Source: Zelonia costaricensis (Eukaryota; Euglenozoa; Kinetoplastea; Trypanosomatida; Trypanosomatidae). Taken from it: 64,000 nt of DNA. A program made the position numbers and the translations under genes. This document shows, piece by piece, positions 40,266-49,386 of this stretch (position 1 is its first letter; the number at the start of each line of letters is the position of its first letter). The stretch is from NCBI GenBank assembly GCA_030849075.1, contig JASAOO010003526.1, forward strand, positions 1-64,000, written 5' to 3'. The notes beneath the pieces are model-generated. The model was not told the origin of the DNA. It was given only the letters and a program-made list of their open reading frames with translations, and made no database searches.

Positions 40266-41759
40266 ATGAAGCGCATCGTGGCACCGAGGCGATGGTCGGC
40301 TGTGAATCGAGTGGAACAGCCGCCGTTGATGCCAAGGCTCCTCCTGCAGGGCGTCTGCGGCGGCCTGCGCTGGCTTGAGTCAACGAACCTCGCCGAGCAC
40401 CTGGCCAGGCGTGCCATTGAGGACGGCTTCCCGAGCTCCAAGCGACAGCGGAGGATTCTTAACGCCAGACCGTCACCGTCTGCGCCGTCACCGCGTGGCG
40501 CCTCCGCTGCCGCCACACGCCGCCGCAGCCGGCTGAACAGGAGAGGCTCACCATCGCCTCTGCGCCTCGAGAGCGGCGAGCGTCTTGATACGTCGCGGGA
40601 AAGCTCCGCCAGTGCTCTCGTTGTGGCTAACACCACCGATGCCTTGACGTCTTCCTCCACCACCGCCCTGCAGAACGTACTCGCCGTCACAAAGCCGAAG
40701 CGGCTTGTCACGTACGACGTGCTGGACTGCACCTTCGGTTCCGGCTTCCACACCGGCGTCGTGCTGGAGAACGGGCGGCCGTACACACGGGTTGTGGCCA
40801 TGGACTGCGACCTCGATGCCACCGCAAGTGCACGCGAGATCGCCGAGGAGTTTGGTGCCGACCGATTCCGCTTCTACGCCCGCCCGATGTCGGAGGCGAA
40901 GTCCATGTTTGGCGAACGCTCCTTTGACGCCGTCATGATTGACCCCGGTCCGTCCCACACGCAGCTCGAGAACCCCGAGCGCGGCTTCCTGCTGGATGAC
41001 GAGAGCGACCACGCGTTGGACATGCGCTACGGCCCCGCACACGGCCTGGGCGCGCTCGAATACCTCAACACGGTACCGCAGCACACCCTGTCGGGCGCTC
41101 TTGCCGCGTACGAACTGCTGAGCCCACAGCAGTCCATGAAGCTGGCGCGCGCCATCCGCCGAGGTCGGCCCTTCCGTGGCGCTCGCGACGTTTTGCGGGT
41201 TGTGGAGGAGGCAGGCAACGAACTTCCCGAGGAGGGATGGATGGCGCAAGACAGCCGCCGCAAGGCCCCCATGTCATGGAAGTTCATGACGTCGCTGCGG
41301 TGCGTGGTGAACCATGAACGCTACGAGTTGAGCGAGGCCCTCCAGCATGCCCTCCTGCTGTTGCGCACGAACGGCCGCCTCGTCGTCTTTTCGCGTCTCG
41401 CGTGGGAGGAGTCGCTGATTGCGTCCACCATCAACACCCACCCGCATGCGCTGCTCAGCTACACCGAGGCCATCCCATTCGAGGCCGTGCAGGAGCACGG
41501 GCACTCGCGGCACACCAAAATGTGGGTCGCCACGCGCTCGCAGAGCTCGTCGTACATGCTCAAGAACAGCCAGACGCTGACGGAGGAGGCGGTCCAGGAG
41601 AGTTCTATGCGGTGGATGGGTGGCCTCTTCGCCGGCCAGACCTACGGCTTCCCGGCCAACAACTTCACCTTTGAGAACCGGGACCGCAAGGACTGGGCAG
41701 CAGTGCGCAGCAACACGCAGGGCCCAGCCTTCGACAACGACGACGACCCCAAGCGCTAG
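40266..41759 (+). CDS. RsmH/METTL15-like rRNA (cytosine-N4) methyltransferase, probably mitochondrial
   Basis: 497 aa from the first ATG, 40266. The frame begins at a TTG (40188) that lies before the predicted splice acceptor AG at 40206-40207. The N-terminus is basic (MKRIVAPRRW..), and a Ser/Pro/Arg-rich insert follows (about 60-125). The RsmH fold is seen in the SAM-binding loop DCTFGSGFHTG from residue 154 (usual form D.T.G.GGH), the acidic motif VVAMDCDLDA, MIDPGPSHTQLENPERGF (usual LG.SS.QLD...RGF), DMRYG at about 252 (usual DMRM) and a C-terminal GRLVVFSR strand. Bacterial RsmH and human METTL15 make m4C in small-subunit rRNA, so the mitochondrial 9S rRNA is the natural candidate here. 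The Gly-rich motif is altered, so activity should not be assumed. Confidence 0.87.
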   Translation: MKRIVAPRRWSAVNRVEQPPLMPRLLLQGVCGGLRWLESTNLAEHLARRAIEDGFPSSKRQRRILNARPSPSAPSPRGASAAATRRRSRLNRRGSPSPLRLESGERLDTSRESSASALVVANTTDALTSSSTTALQNVLAVTKPKRLVTYDVLDCTFGSGFHTGVVLENGRPYTRVVAMDCDLDATASAREIAEEFGADRFRFYARPMSEAKSMFGERSFDAVMIDPGPSHTQLENPERGFLLDDESDHALDMRYGPAHGLGALEYLNTVPQHTLSGALAAYELLSPQQSMKLARAIRRGRPFRGARDVLRVVEEAGNELPEEGWMAQDSRRKAPMSWKFMTSLRCVVNHERYELSEALQHALLLLRTNGRLVVFSRLAWEESLIASTINTHPHALLSYTEAIPFEAVQEHGHSRHTKMWVATRSQSSSYMLKNSQTLTEEAVQESSMRWMGGLFAGQTYGFPANNFTFENRDRKDWAAVRSNTQGPAFDNDDDPKR

Positions 41760-42469
41760 GCGACAAAACCCAGGTCTCGTGCTTTCTTTTCCAGTGGCTG
41801 GCGCTGCCCTGTGTGCCCACGCTGGTGGTGAAAGGGGTGGGGACAGTGTGTGTGTGCGTACTCACAGATCTAGCGTGTCCGTCCCGAGCTTACAGGGGCA
41901 CGACTCTACCCTAAGAGAGCAAAAAAAAAGAACGAGTGAGAAGCCGGTAAGACGCTCGCAGGTCGCCATAGTGCAGCGCCGAGGCGGCACAGGCGGCGGC
42001 TGCGCGGCTCGTGTCGGAGGTGCTCTGTGCGAATAGAATGACGCAGGGCACGCAAAGGAGCTGCTCCCGCCTGCTCCTGCTCTCACGGGGGCGCGGTAGA
42101 AAGCCGACATGCTACTCTTCGTTCTTGGAGTTTTAGCTTCCATGTGTCCTTGTACGCTTGCTCGTTTTCACACCTTTTTGGTCTCTGCTGCGTTCCGCAC
42201 ACCCTCAATGCATCTTCTCCGCAAACACACACGCACACAAATACACATGCAACCGTACGCGAGGCGCGCCAGCGCAGCTGCAATCAAGTACGTCTGAGCG
42301 CTGCTCGGTGTCGCATCTTTTTTCAGAGTCGGCGACCTCTCTCAAGAACTGCTTCTGACTCCTTTTCCCTCCATCTTTGTTGTGCCGCTTTCCTCAGTCT
42401 CTCTCTCTCTGGCAGTGTCTGCTGACGTCATTCAAACACGCGACGTCGACTCTCCCCGTCGCTGGCGCC
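41760..42469. other. Intergenic/UTR region, no gene seen
   Basis: 710 nt with pyrimidine tracts at about 42360-42420 likely serving the sirtuin gene, and a CA-rich stretch at 42222-42250. Nothing else recognisable. Confidence 0.7.
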
Positions 42470-43432
42470 ATGCGTCCTGCCGTGACGTTGGCTACGTTTC
42501 TGTCGCGCAGCAACCGCGACCGCCCAGGTCGCGGCTGCGTCGTGCTCACCGGGGCTGGCTGCAGCACGGAGAGCGGGATCCCGGACTACCGCGGCCCGAA
42601 CGGCCGCTACCACCGCGCCGACTTTGTGCCGCTGACGTTTCAAAACTTCATGCGCGATGACGACGAGAAGCGGCGGTATTGGGCCCGCAGCATGCTCGGC
42701 TACTCAACCATGGCCGGCGCGTCATGTAATGCTACGCACATGTCCCTGCACGCCTTCACAACGGCCAAGACGGTGTCGCACATTCTGACGCAGAACGTGG
42801 ACGGCCTGCACCACCTCGCCACGTACGGTGGCGTCGGGGACGTGGGGGAGGCGCAGTACTACCAGTACACCACGAGCGACGCGCCCCTCTCGGAGGTGCA
42901 CGGTAACATCCACAACGTCATCTGCACCTCTTGCGGGTTTCAAATGCCTCGTGCTCGACTGCAGCGAGAACTGCGCGAGCGCAACGTGGAGTTGTATGCG
43001 CAGTACGGCGCCGATCTCTCACGGGTGCGGCCCGACGGCGACTACAGTCCGCCAGTGGAGGCGGTGCACGCGATGCAGCTCGTCATGTGCCCCACCTGCG
43101 GCGGCTTCTTCAAGCCGCACGTCGTGCTCTTTGGCGAGAACGTGCCGGAGCGGACGGTGTCGGCGACGATGGGGGTGATGGAGGGAAAGGCGTCCTGCCT
43201 GCTCTGCCTTGGCACGTCGCTGCAGGTGTTCAGCGCGTACCGCTACGTCCTTAAGGCCAAGGAGCTTGGCATCCCGGTGGCCATCGTGAACGCCGGCACA
43301 ACCCGGGCCGACGCCCTCGCGGATCTCAAGCTGGACGTCGAGAGTGTCGGCAACGTGCTTGCCGAGACGGCGCATGAGATGCTCGGCGTGCCCACCGCCA
43401 TGTTCTTCCGCCGGCGCACCATTCGACTCTAG
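42470..43432 (+). CDS. SIR2rp2: Sirtuin (NAD-dependent deacylase), SIRT4-like, probably mitochondrial
   Basis: 320 aa from ATG at 42470. The NAD-binding motif GAGCSTESGIPDYRG (28-42) is intact. TQNVDGLHH is at about 107-115 and the catalytic His is 144 in EVHGNIHNVIC. Zinc ligands are ICTSC (Cys152, Cys155) and CPTC (Cys207, Cys210). The second Rossmann strand segment is LCLGTSLQVFSAY. The PDYRGPNGRYHR stretch and the PHVVLFGENVP motif after the second zinc pair are typical of SIRT4-type (class II) sirtuins. Trypanosomatids have three SIR2 proteins, of which the two class-II types are mitochondrial. I assign SIR2rp2 from similarity and remembered gene order next to CCT-gamma; rp3 is the alternative. 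Confidence 0.9.
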   Translation: MRPAVTLATFLSRSNRDRPGRGCVVLTGAGCSTESGIPDYRGPNGRYHRADFVPLTFQNFMRDDDEKRRYWARSMLGYSTMAGASCNATHMSLHAFTTAKTVSHILTQNVDGLHHLATYGGVGDVGEAQYYQYTTSDAPLSEVHGNIHNVICTSCGFQMPRARLQRELRERNVELYAQYGADLSRVRPDGDYSPPVEAVHAMQLVMCPTCGGFFKPHVVLFGENVPERTVSATMGVMEGKASCLLCLGTSLQVFSAYRYVLKAKELGIPVAIVNAGTTRADALADLKLDVESVGNVLAETAHEMLGVPTAMFFRRRTIRL

Positions 43433-44629
43433 TGCCGTCGGTCTCCCTCCTCCTCTTCCTCCTCGTCTCGCACCCTTCACCTCACTGATCTCCCGTGTGC
43501 GGTCAGCCGCGAGCCGCGCTGCAAGTCACTCATTTGCATCTTCCTCGGCTCACCAGGCTCTCGTGGTCTCGCTTGCACAACGGCGACGTCGCTCCTGCTA
43601 GTCTGGAAAGCTGCAGACGACCCCGCTTGGCCACACGGCCTCCATTTCGACTTCTCTATTACTCCTTCCTCATCACAGCAGTGTGGCGGGCGGACTCCTA
43701 TACAGGCGCCTGAGTGTGCTCGCGCGTGTCCGTGTCTCCGTGCACCTCCCCCCCCACCTTGCGCAGCTGGGCACTGCTGCGTGTCCGCGCCCGTCCTTTA
43801 CCTCGTCCACGCTGCCGATGGGTAGTGGTTCGTGACACCGACGCTTGGCCTCGGTAAAGCAGGCGGTGCTCAACGCGCCTCGTTGAACGCAACGCGCGGG
43901 GTGCAGATGCACAAAGACGCACGCACGCACCTCCATCTATACATCTTACCAAAAACCTCACAAAGCCTCAACCCGTACCACAGGAACTCCTTGATGGGTG
44001 TACCGCGGCTTCTGTCACTGGGCTCCGCGGCAAGGCACCGCGTGTGCCTTCCAATATACCCACGGGTGCGTGGGACTCTCCGCATACGTGTGTGTGCGTG
44101 TGTGTGTGTGTTTGTGTTTGGGTGTGAGCATCTGTGAGCACTCTACCCGCACAACGACTCACCGATACACCAGACTCCTCCATGCTTCATTAGCGACCCC
44201 CCAAGCACTGCCATACCTTTACGTGTCTTTGCTCTCTCCGTTGTCCATGTCCACGCTGCGCGATGCTGGTGCGCCACATCACCCCACTCTCCACTCAACA
44301 CGATTTGGAATGCCGCGACCCGACGACAACCATCTCCTTAAAAAAAAAAGAACGAAAAGCGCATTTGTCCACTTCGTTACCATACACACTTCCTCAAGCA
44401 ATTCCCCCCCTCGTCCACGCCTTCTTCGCTGCACCCCTCCCTCCCGCCACTATCTGAGTGTGCCCCCCTCCTCCCACCCCAAACTGTCGCTGGCCTTCCC
44501 GCACCCTACAGCCGATCCTCTTCTTTTTTCTCCCTTCTACGCTCCTTATAGACAGCCGCCGTGGATCTAAACTACGCGCTCCTCTCTCTCCTCTCCTTTT
44601 CTCCTCTTACATCTTCCACGAGATCCACA
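43433..44629. other. Intergenic/UTR region, no gene seen
   Basis: 1.2 kb with a GT tract at 44088-44120 and long C/T tracts from 44455 to 44545. No other structure noticed. Confidence 0.7.
44518..44551 (+). promoter_or_regulatory. Predicted trans-splice acceptor for CCT-gamma
   Basis: A strong C/T tract (44517-44547) ends at TATAG (AG 44550-44551), 78 nt before the ATG. A second AG follows at 44554-44555. Confidence 0.5.
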
Positions 44630-46285
44630 ATGAATGGGCAGCAGCCGGTGATTGTGGTGAACCAGCGCGTGGAGCGCGAGTCGGGTCGCAAGGCACAGAT
44701 GAGCAACATTGAAGCCGCCAAGACGGTTGCCAGCCTCATCAGCAGCACCCTCGGGCCGTGCGCGATGCTGAAGATGATCCTGGACCCGATGGGTGGCACG
44801 GTGCTCACCAACGACGGCAACTGCATCCTGCGCGAGATTGACGTGGTGCACCCGGCGGCGAAGCACATGCTGGAGCTGGCGCGTGCGCAGGACGAGGAGG
44901 TCGGCGACGGCACTACGTCCGTGATCATTCTCACCGGCGAGATTCTGAGCCTGGCGCAGCCGCTGCTGGAGCGCAACATCCACCCGCTGAAGATTGTGAA
45001 GGGTTTCACGCAGGCGCTTTCTGATGCCCTCGCGGCCGTCGAGCGCATTGCCACCTCGATTGACCCCGAGAACAAGGAGCAGCTCGAGGAGGTGGTGCGC
45101 GCGTGCCTGGGCACGAAGTTCAACTCCCGCGAGGAGGAGCTGATGTGCCGCATGGCCGTCGAGGCTACGCTGCGCGTCGTGCAGGTGAACCCCATCACCG
45201 GCGTCAAGGACATCGACATCAAGCGCTACGCCAAGGTCGAGAAGATCCCTGGCGGTTCGATCACGGACAGCGTGGTGCTGGACGGTGTCATGTTCAACAA
45301 GGACCACATTCACTCCAAGATGCGCCGCTACATCGAGAGCCCGCGCATTCTGCTGCTCGACTGCCCGCTCGAGTACAAGAAGCCCGAGACGGCCATTAAC
45401 GTGGAGGTGACCAAGGACACTGACTGGGAGGCGCTGCTGAAGCAGGAGGAGGACTACGTGCGGTCCATCTGCAACGTCATCATCTCCTTCAAGCCGGACG
45501 TTGTCATCACCGAGAAGGGTGCCTCCGACCTGGCGGCGCACTTCCTTTACAAGGCCGGCATCACCTGCATCCGCCGCCTGCGCAAGACCGACAACAACCG
45601 CATCGCCCGCGCCACGGGGGCCACGATCGCGAGTCGTGTGGAGGAGCTGACCGACGAGCACCTCGGCAACTGCGGCCTCTTTGAGATCAAGAAGATCGGT
45701 GACGAGTACTTCACCTTCATCACCGGCTGCCCGGGCGGCTCGGCCTGCAGCATTCTCCTGCGCGGTGCCAGCAAGGACACACTGAACGAGATGGAGCGCA
45801 ACCTGCACGACGCCATGTGCGTGGCGCGCAACATCATTCTCGAGCCCCGTATCGTCTACGGCGCGGCGTCGTGCGAGATGTCCGTCTCGGCGACGCTCAT
45901 GGCCAAGGCGAAGTCGATCGGCGGCGTGGAGCAGGCGGCGTACCAGGCCGTCGCGATGGCGCTCGAGGTCGTCCCGCGCATCCTCACCAGCAACTGCGGC
46001 GCCAACGTGATCCGTGTCGTCACGGATCTGCGCGCCCGCCACGCGAATCCCGAGGGGTGGTACTGGGGCATCGACGGGCACACCGGGCACATCGTGGACG
46101 TCCGCACGATCAAGATCATCGAGCCGGCCGCTGTCAAGATTCAGGCCCTGAAGACGGCGATTGAGGCAGCGTCGATGATTCTGCGCGTCGACGACGTTGT
46201 GTCGGGCACGAAGCTGCGCCAGGAGAAGCCCGCTGCGAAGCCGCAGCAGATGGAGGAGGACCCGGAGGCGACCCCGGAGGCGTAA
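44630..46285 (+). CDS. CCT3: T-complex protein 1 subunit gamma (CCT3 chaperonin)
   Basis: 551 aa from ATG at 44630. The group II chaperonin signatures are in order. SLISSTLGPCAMLKMILDP and VLTNDGNCILREIDVVHPAAK are near the N-terminus, followed by the ATPase motif EEVGDGTTSVIILTGE. The intermediate-domain stretch KGASDLAAHF and the apical RRLRKTDNNRIARATGA follow. Near the C-terminus are ILTSNCGANVIRVVTDLRARH, WGIDGHTGHIVD and the second ATP-site region ILRVDDVVSG. The gamma identity follows from MNGQQPVIVVNQ at the start and ILEPRIVYGAASCEM. It is a cytosolic hetero-oligomeric ring subunit folding actin and tubulin. The length is normal for the family. Confidence 0.96.
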   Translation: MNGQQPVIVVNQRVERESGRKAQMSNIEAAKTVASLISSTLGPCAMLKMILDPMGGTVLTNDGNCILREIDVVHPAAKHMLELARAQDEEVGDGTTSVIILTGEILSLAQPLLERNIHPLKIVKGFTQALSDALAAVERIATSIDPENKEQLEEVVRACLGTKFNSREEELMCRMAVEATLRVVQVNPITGVKDIDIKRYAKVEKIPGGSITDSVVLDGVMFNKDHIHSKMRRYIESPRILLLDCPLEYKKPETAINVEVTKDTDWEALLKQEEDYVRSICNVIISFKPDVVITEKGASDLAAHFLYKAGITCIRRLRKTDNNRIARATGATIASRVEELTDEHLGNCGLFEIKKIGDEYFTFITGCPGGSACSILLRGASKDTLNEMERNLHDAMCVARNIILEPRIVYGAASCEMSVSATLMAKAKSIGGVEQAAYQAVAMALEVVPRILTSNCGANVIRVVTDLRARHANPEGWYWGIDGHTGHIVDVRTIKIIEPAAVKIQALKTAIEAASMILRVDDVVSGTKLRQEKPAAKPQQMEEDPEATPEA

Positions 46286-47908
46286 GTCACACGCGCGAAG
46301 CGCCGAAGGGGGGGGGGGAGGGCGACTGCCCCTTTCGTACCTGTGTCCCCGGTGGTTGTGCTGAACATGTCCTATACTCCTGCACGTTCTGTGGCAGGGA
46401 AGCAAGCCGGTCGCTCAGTTTTCGAGAAGCTGCCCTGATGCTTCACGGCGGTGATGAGTGCGTTGAGGACGACGTCGGCTCTCTCTTTCTTCTCCTGTTT
46501 TTTTTGCCTTGGCTGTGCTGCGACGAAGTATGCGCCGCCAAGTCGAGGTTAATGTGAAGTGAGGCGTGTTGTGTGTTGTGTGTTGTGTGTTTTTCTTTGT
46601 GTGCGTGTGTGTGTGTGTTTTGTACCGATGCAAGGGTAGGCGACACGCGATGCGGAAAGGGAAGAAGGCTGCGGAGCACCGCGCATGATGAGGGGAACTG
46701 GTGCAGCGGAGCAGGGGCATCGATCTTGCGTCTCATGTCCTTTCCTTCTCCTCCGTACCACGCTGCAGCAGTTTGCACTCGCTCCGCAGTCCCCCTTTTT
46801 TGACGGCCACCAAGAGCTCCGTGAGCCGCGCACACGGCAGCGGCGATGGGGCCTTCTGGGGAGGAGACAAAGGGGACACGAAGAGGAGGAGGAGGAGGAC
46901 ACGGCGAAGGACGGCGTTCTCACATCGTGGCAAGCAGCGAGGAGAGAAAAAGAGAGAATGCCGGGATGGGCTACAGGGGACACCGTCCCCTCAGCTCGTA
47001 TCGCTCACATGCCGCCTCTCCCTACGTGAAGAAAGAACCAAAGGAGTTCACGACGCGCTTCCTGGTGATGAGGCTGCTCGGCACCTCTCTCTTTCTCTCT
47101 TTCTCTGCCTGTGATTGGTTGCAGGTGGGTGCGCCTCGCCCGTTGTTCTCTTACCGTCGATCTTTGGCCCCCCTCCCCCCTCCCCCGACACACTGTCTAC
47201 TCGTGTCCACCCTCCCCCTTGCGTGGTGCTTGTAAGTAAAGAAAAGGGAGAGATAGAAAGGGTCAGCCCACTCTCAGTTCTCCATCTGCCTTGAACCGAA
47301 AGCCAACTCAGCAAAGTGTCCGCTCCTCGCTAGCCTCGTGGCGAAGGCCAGAGGAAGGAATCGTGAGAGAGGACCTACGGTACGGAGAGGGCGAGCGGCG
47401 ATGGCGGGCTGCCGTGTTTCACACGCCGGCGCCTGCGCGCCCGCCACCGTGTCCGTCGCGGTGCTTGCCAAATGCGCGCTCTTCGTGCGGCGGCGTGCGG
47501 CCCACGCATCCGCGTCTGAGCGTGTCGGTGGCTCAGCCATGGACGCTCGCTGGCGGACAGGGACGATACGGCCGTGCTTCCCCCTTTTAGTTTTCCGCAC
47601 GAGCGCTTTCTCTTCTCGTGAGTCTCCGCCTTCGTCCCCCCCTTTCCTGTCCTTCCACTGGCCTTCTCCACTCGCGCGTCATTATCTCGAATCAACGTCG
47701 CGCAGCGGACACGCCTTCCATAGAAGCAGGTGTCGCCACAGACCCACGCAAACTCTCTGCATCACCGCCTCGGCTCACCACGTGGCATCGCCGTATTTAC
47801 ATCTTTCCACCGTTCCTGTATCTGGTACTCTTGTCTTCCAGGGGCCACGTCCTGCTTCCTGCCCCAACTCCCCCCCCCCCACCACTCCGTCCCCCACCCT
47901 GCTGCACC
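46286..47908. other. Intergenic/UTR region, no gene seen
   Basis: 1.6 kb. It begins with a G-rich run after the stop (46308-46320) and contains a TG-rich tract (46566-46620). Pyrimidine tracts near 47610-47680 and 47820-47905 serve the next gene. Frames in this region (for example from 47338) are Arg/Ala/Ser-rich without family resemblance. Confidence 0.65.
46566..46620. repeat. TG-rich microsatellite
   Basis: TGTGTTGTG units followed by a purer GT run, in the 3' UTR of CCT-gamma. Confidence 0.85.
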
Positions 47909-48586
47909 ATGCTCCGACTGTCTCTGTGGCGTCTCGGCGGCGCCGTGACCCGCGCCTCCGCCGCCGCAGCGGCATCGGTCAAGCAGCGGCGCGGCGCCAC
48001 GCCGCAACGCACCGCATCGGCCCCGCGCCGCGCCGCCTCGCCACCTAGAACGAAGGTCTTGAAGCGCGCCAAGACACCGATGTCAGCACGTGGCCGGTCT
48101 CGCTCAGCTGGCGGAAACGGAGCGTCCTCCCCCTCTGCTGGCCGGGGTCGTGGTCGCGCGTCGAGCACCAGGTCTGCCTCGAGGGGGCGTGGACGCGGCG
48201 GCGGTTGTGGGGCTAGGAAGACCAAGTCGCCCGCCCCGCGCGCCGCGCCCCCTGCTCGGGCTTCCGCCGAGGAGGTATCGCATGTGGGCTCCGAGGGTGA
48301 TGAAGCTGGCGCATCCGCCTCGACGCGCTCCGCCTCCACGCGGCCAGCAGGCATGTCGGCGGAGCGGGAGAAGGAGGTTCTCGACGCAGCGTCGCGGATG
48401 CAGGGCAAGGACATCACCGCCGAAGTGCCGGTGGCGGCATTTGCGTACGACATACTCAAGGCGCACCCGTCCGTGCGGAGCATGGGGCTGCGGGAGCGCA
48501 TGGACTTCTTGCTACGCCGCTGGAACCGGCTGAGCAAGGCGCAGAAGCTGGAGTACGTGAACGATCCCCTGCGAGGGCTGCTCTAG
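47909..48586 (+). CDS. Kinetoplast-associated-protein-like basic protein with HMG-like C-terminus
   Basis: 225 aa from ATG at 47909. The first about 20 residues (MLRLSLWRLGGAVTRASAAA) look like a mitochondrial/kinetoplast import sequence. Residues about 25-150 are extremely basic and Ser/Ala/Pro/Gly-rich, with RGRGR and SRSAGG repeats like histone tails. The last about 70 residues (from MSAEREKEVLDAASRMQGKD) are predicted helical. They include VAAFAYDILKAHPSVRSMGL and RWNRLSKAQKLEYVNDPLR, reminiscent of an HMG-box WxxLSxxEKxxY pattern. This composition fits kinetoplast-associated proteins that compact mitochondrial DNA. The assignment is by architecture, not by a specific match. Confidence 0.68.
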   Translation: MLRLSLWRLGGAVTRASAAAAASVKQRRGATPQRTASAPRRAASPPRTKVLKRAKTPMSARGRSRSAGGNGASSPSAGRGRGRASSTRSASRGRGRGGGCGARKTKSPAPRAAPPARASAEEVSHVGSEGDEAGASASTRSASTRPAGMSAEREKEVLDAASRMQGKDITAEVPVAAFAYDILKAHPSVRSMGLRERMDFLLRRWNRLSKAQKLEYVNDPLRGLL

Positions 48587-49386
48587 AGCCTTCTTGATGC
48601 TATCGCCCCCCCCCCTCTACCTAAGTGTGCGCGCGTCGCGTCGAAGGCAGAGAAAGGGGAGACGGGCGCCGTGATTGGGCGCGCGTGTGCACATGAGCTC
48701 CTGGTCTTGCGATGTGATGCATAGAGGCCGCTGTGAATACAGATGGTGTACTTGTAGACGAGTGTGCGGAGGAGCAAGAGAAAATGGTGGCGGTCGGTGG
48801 TTTCGCTCACACTCACACTCAGACACGCACACACACACCCCTCTTCCCCGCTGGACGAGATGGAAGTGGAGGAGAGGAAGTGAGGTTGTGGCTGGGTCTG
48901 CAAGGGCATTCCGCCGGCTTGCCTGATGGCACAGTCAAGGCTGCGGGCCGCTACACTTCTCTCCCCCTCTTCCCCTTGCTCCAACGCTGAACCGCTCTTG
49001 TCCGCACCAAAGTCACTCTTTACGAACGACGAAAAAAAAAAGAAATGGCGTTTGCGCCGTGTCACGCGAGGTGCTGCAGTGGGTAGGTGGAGTGCACAGC
49101 AGGGGTGTCGCCTCCCTTGCATCTCCGGCTTTGCGGTGTGTGTGTGTGTGTGTGTGCCCTGCCTGGATCACGCTCGGGCGTGCTTCTTTCTTTTCCATGT
49201 AGCGTCGCTCACTCTTTCCACGGCCTCCTCCTCCGCGTTTTCTTCGCTACTTCTGTATGACCCCATTGTCGGCACCGAAACAGTGCAAGCACTGGCCACT
49301 CTCTTTTACACACACACGACGCGCACACGAGCACACGAGCAGAGAAGGAGGGACACAACCCGTTGCAGCTGGGGTTCAAAAGGCAC
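48587..49386. other. Intergenic/UTR region, no gene seen
   Basis: 800 nt with C-run 48608-48617, an A-rich tract at 49030-49041 and a GT run at 49136-49156. Pyrimidine tract 49184-49240 is a likely acceptor region for the PPR gene. Confidence 0.7.
49136..49156. repeat. (GT)10 microsatellite
   Basis: Perfect GT run in the intergenic region. Confidence 0.9.

Noticed and set aside
44567..46405. 612-codon antisense frame over CCT-gamma
   Set aside because: CCT-gamma on the plus strand is certain. The antisense frame is Leu/Arg/His/Val-rich, which is a typical GC-rich codon mirror.
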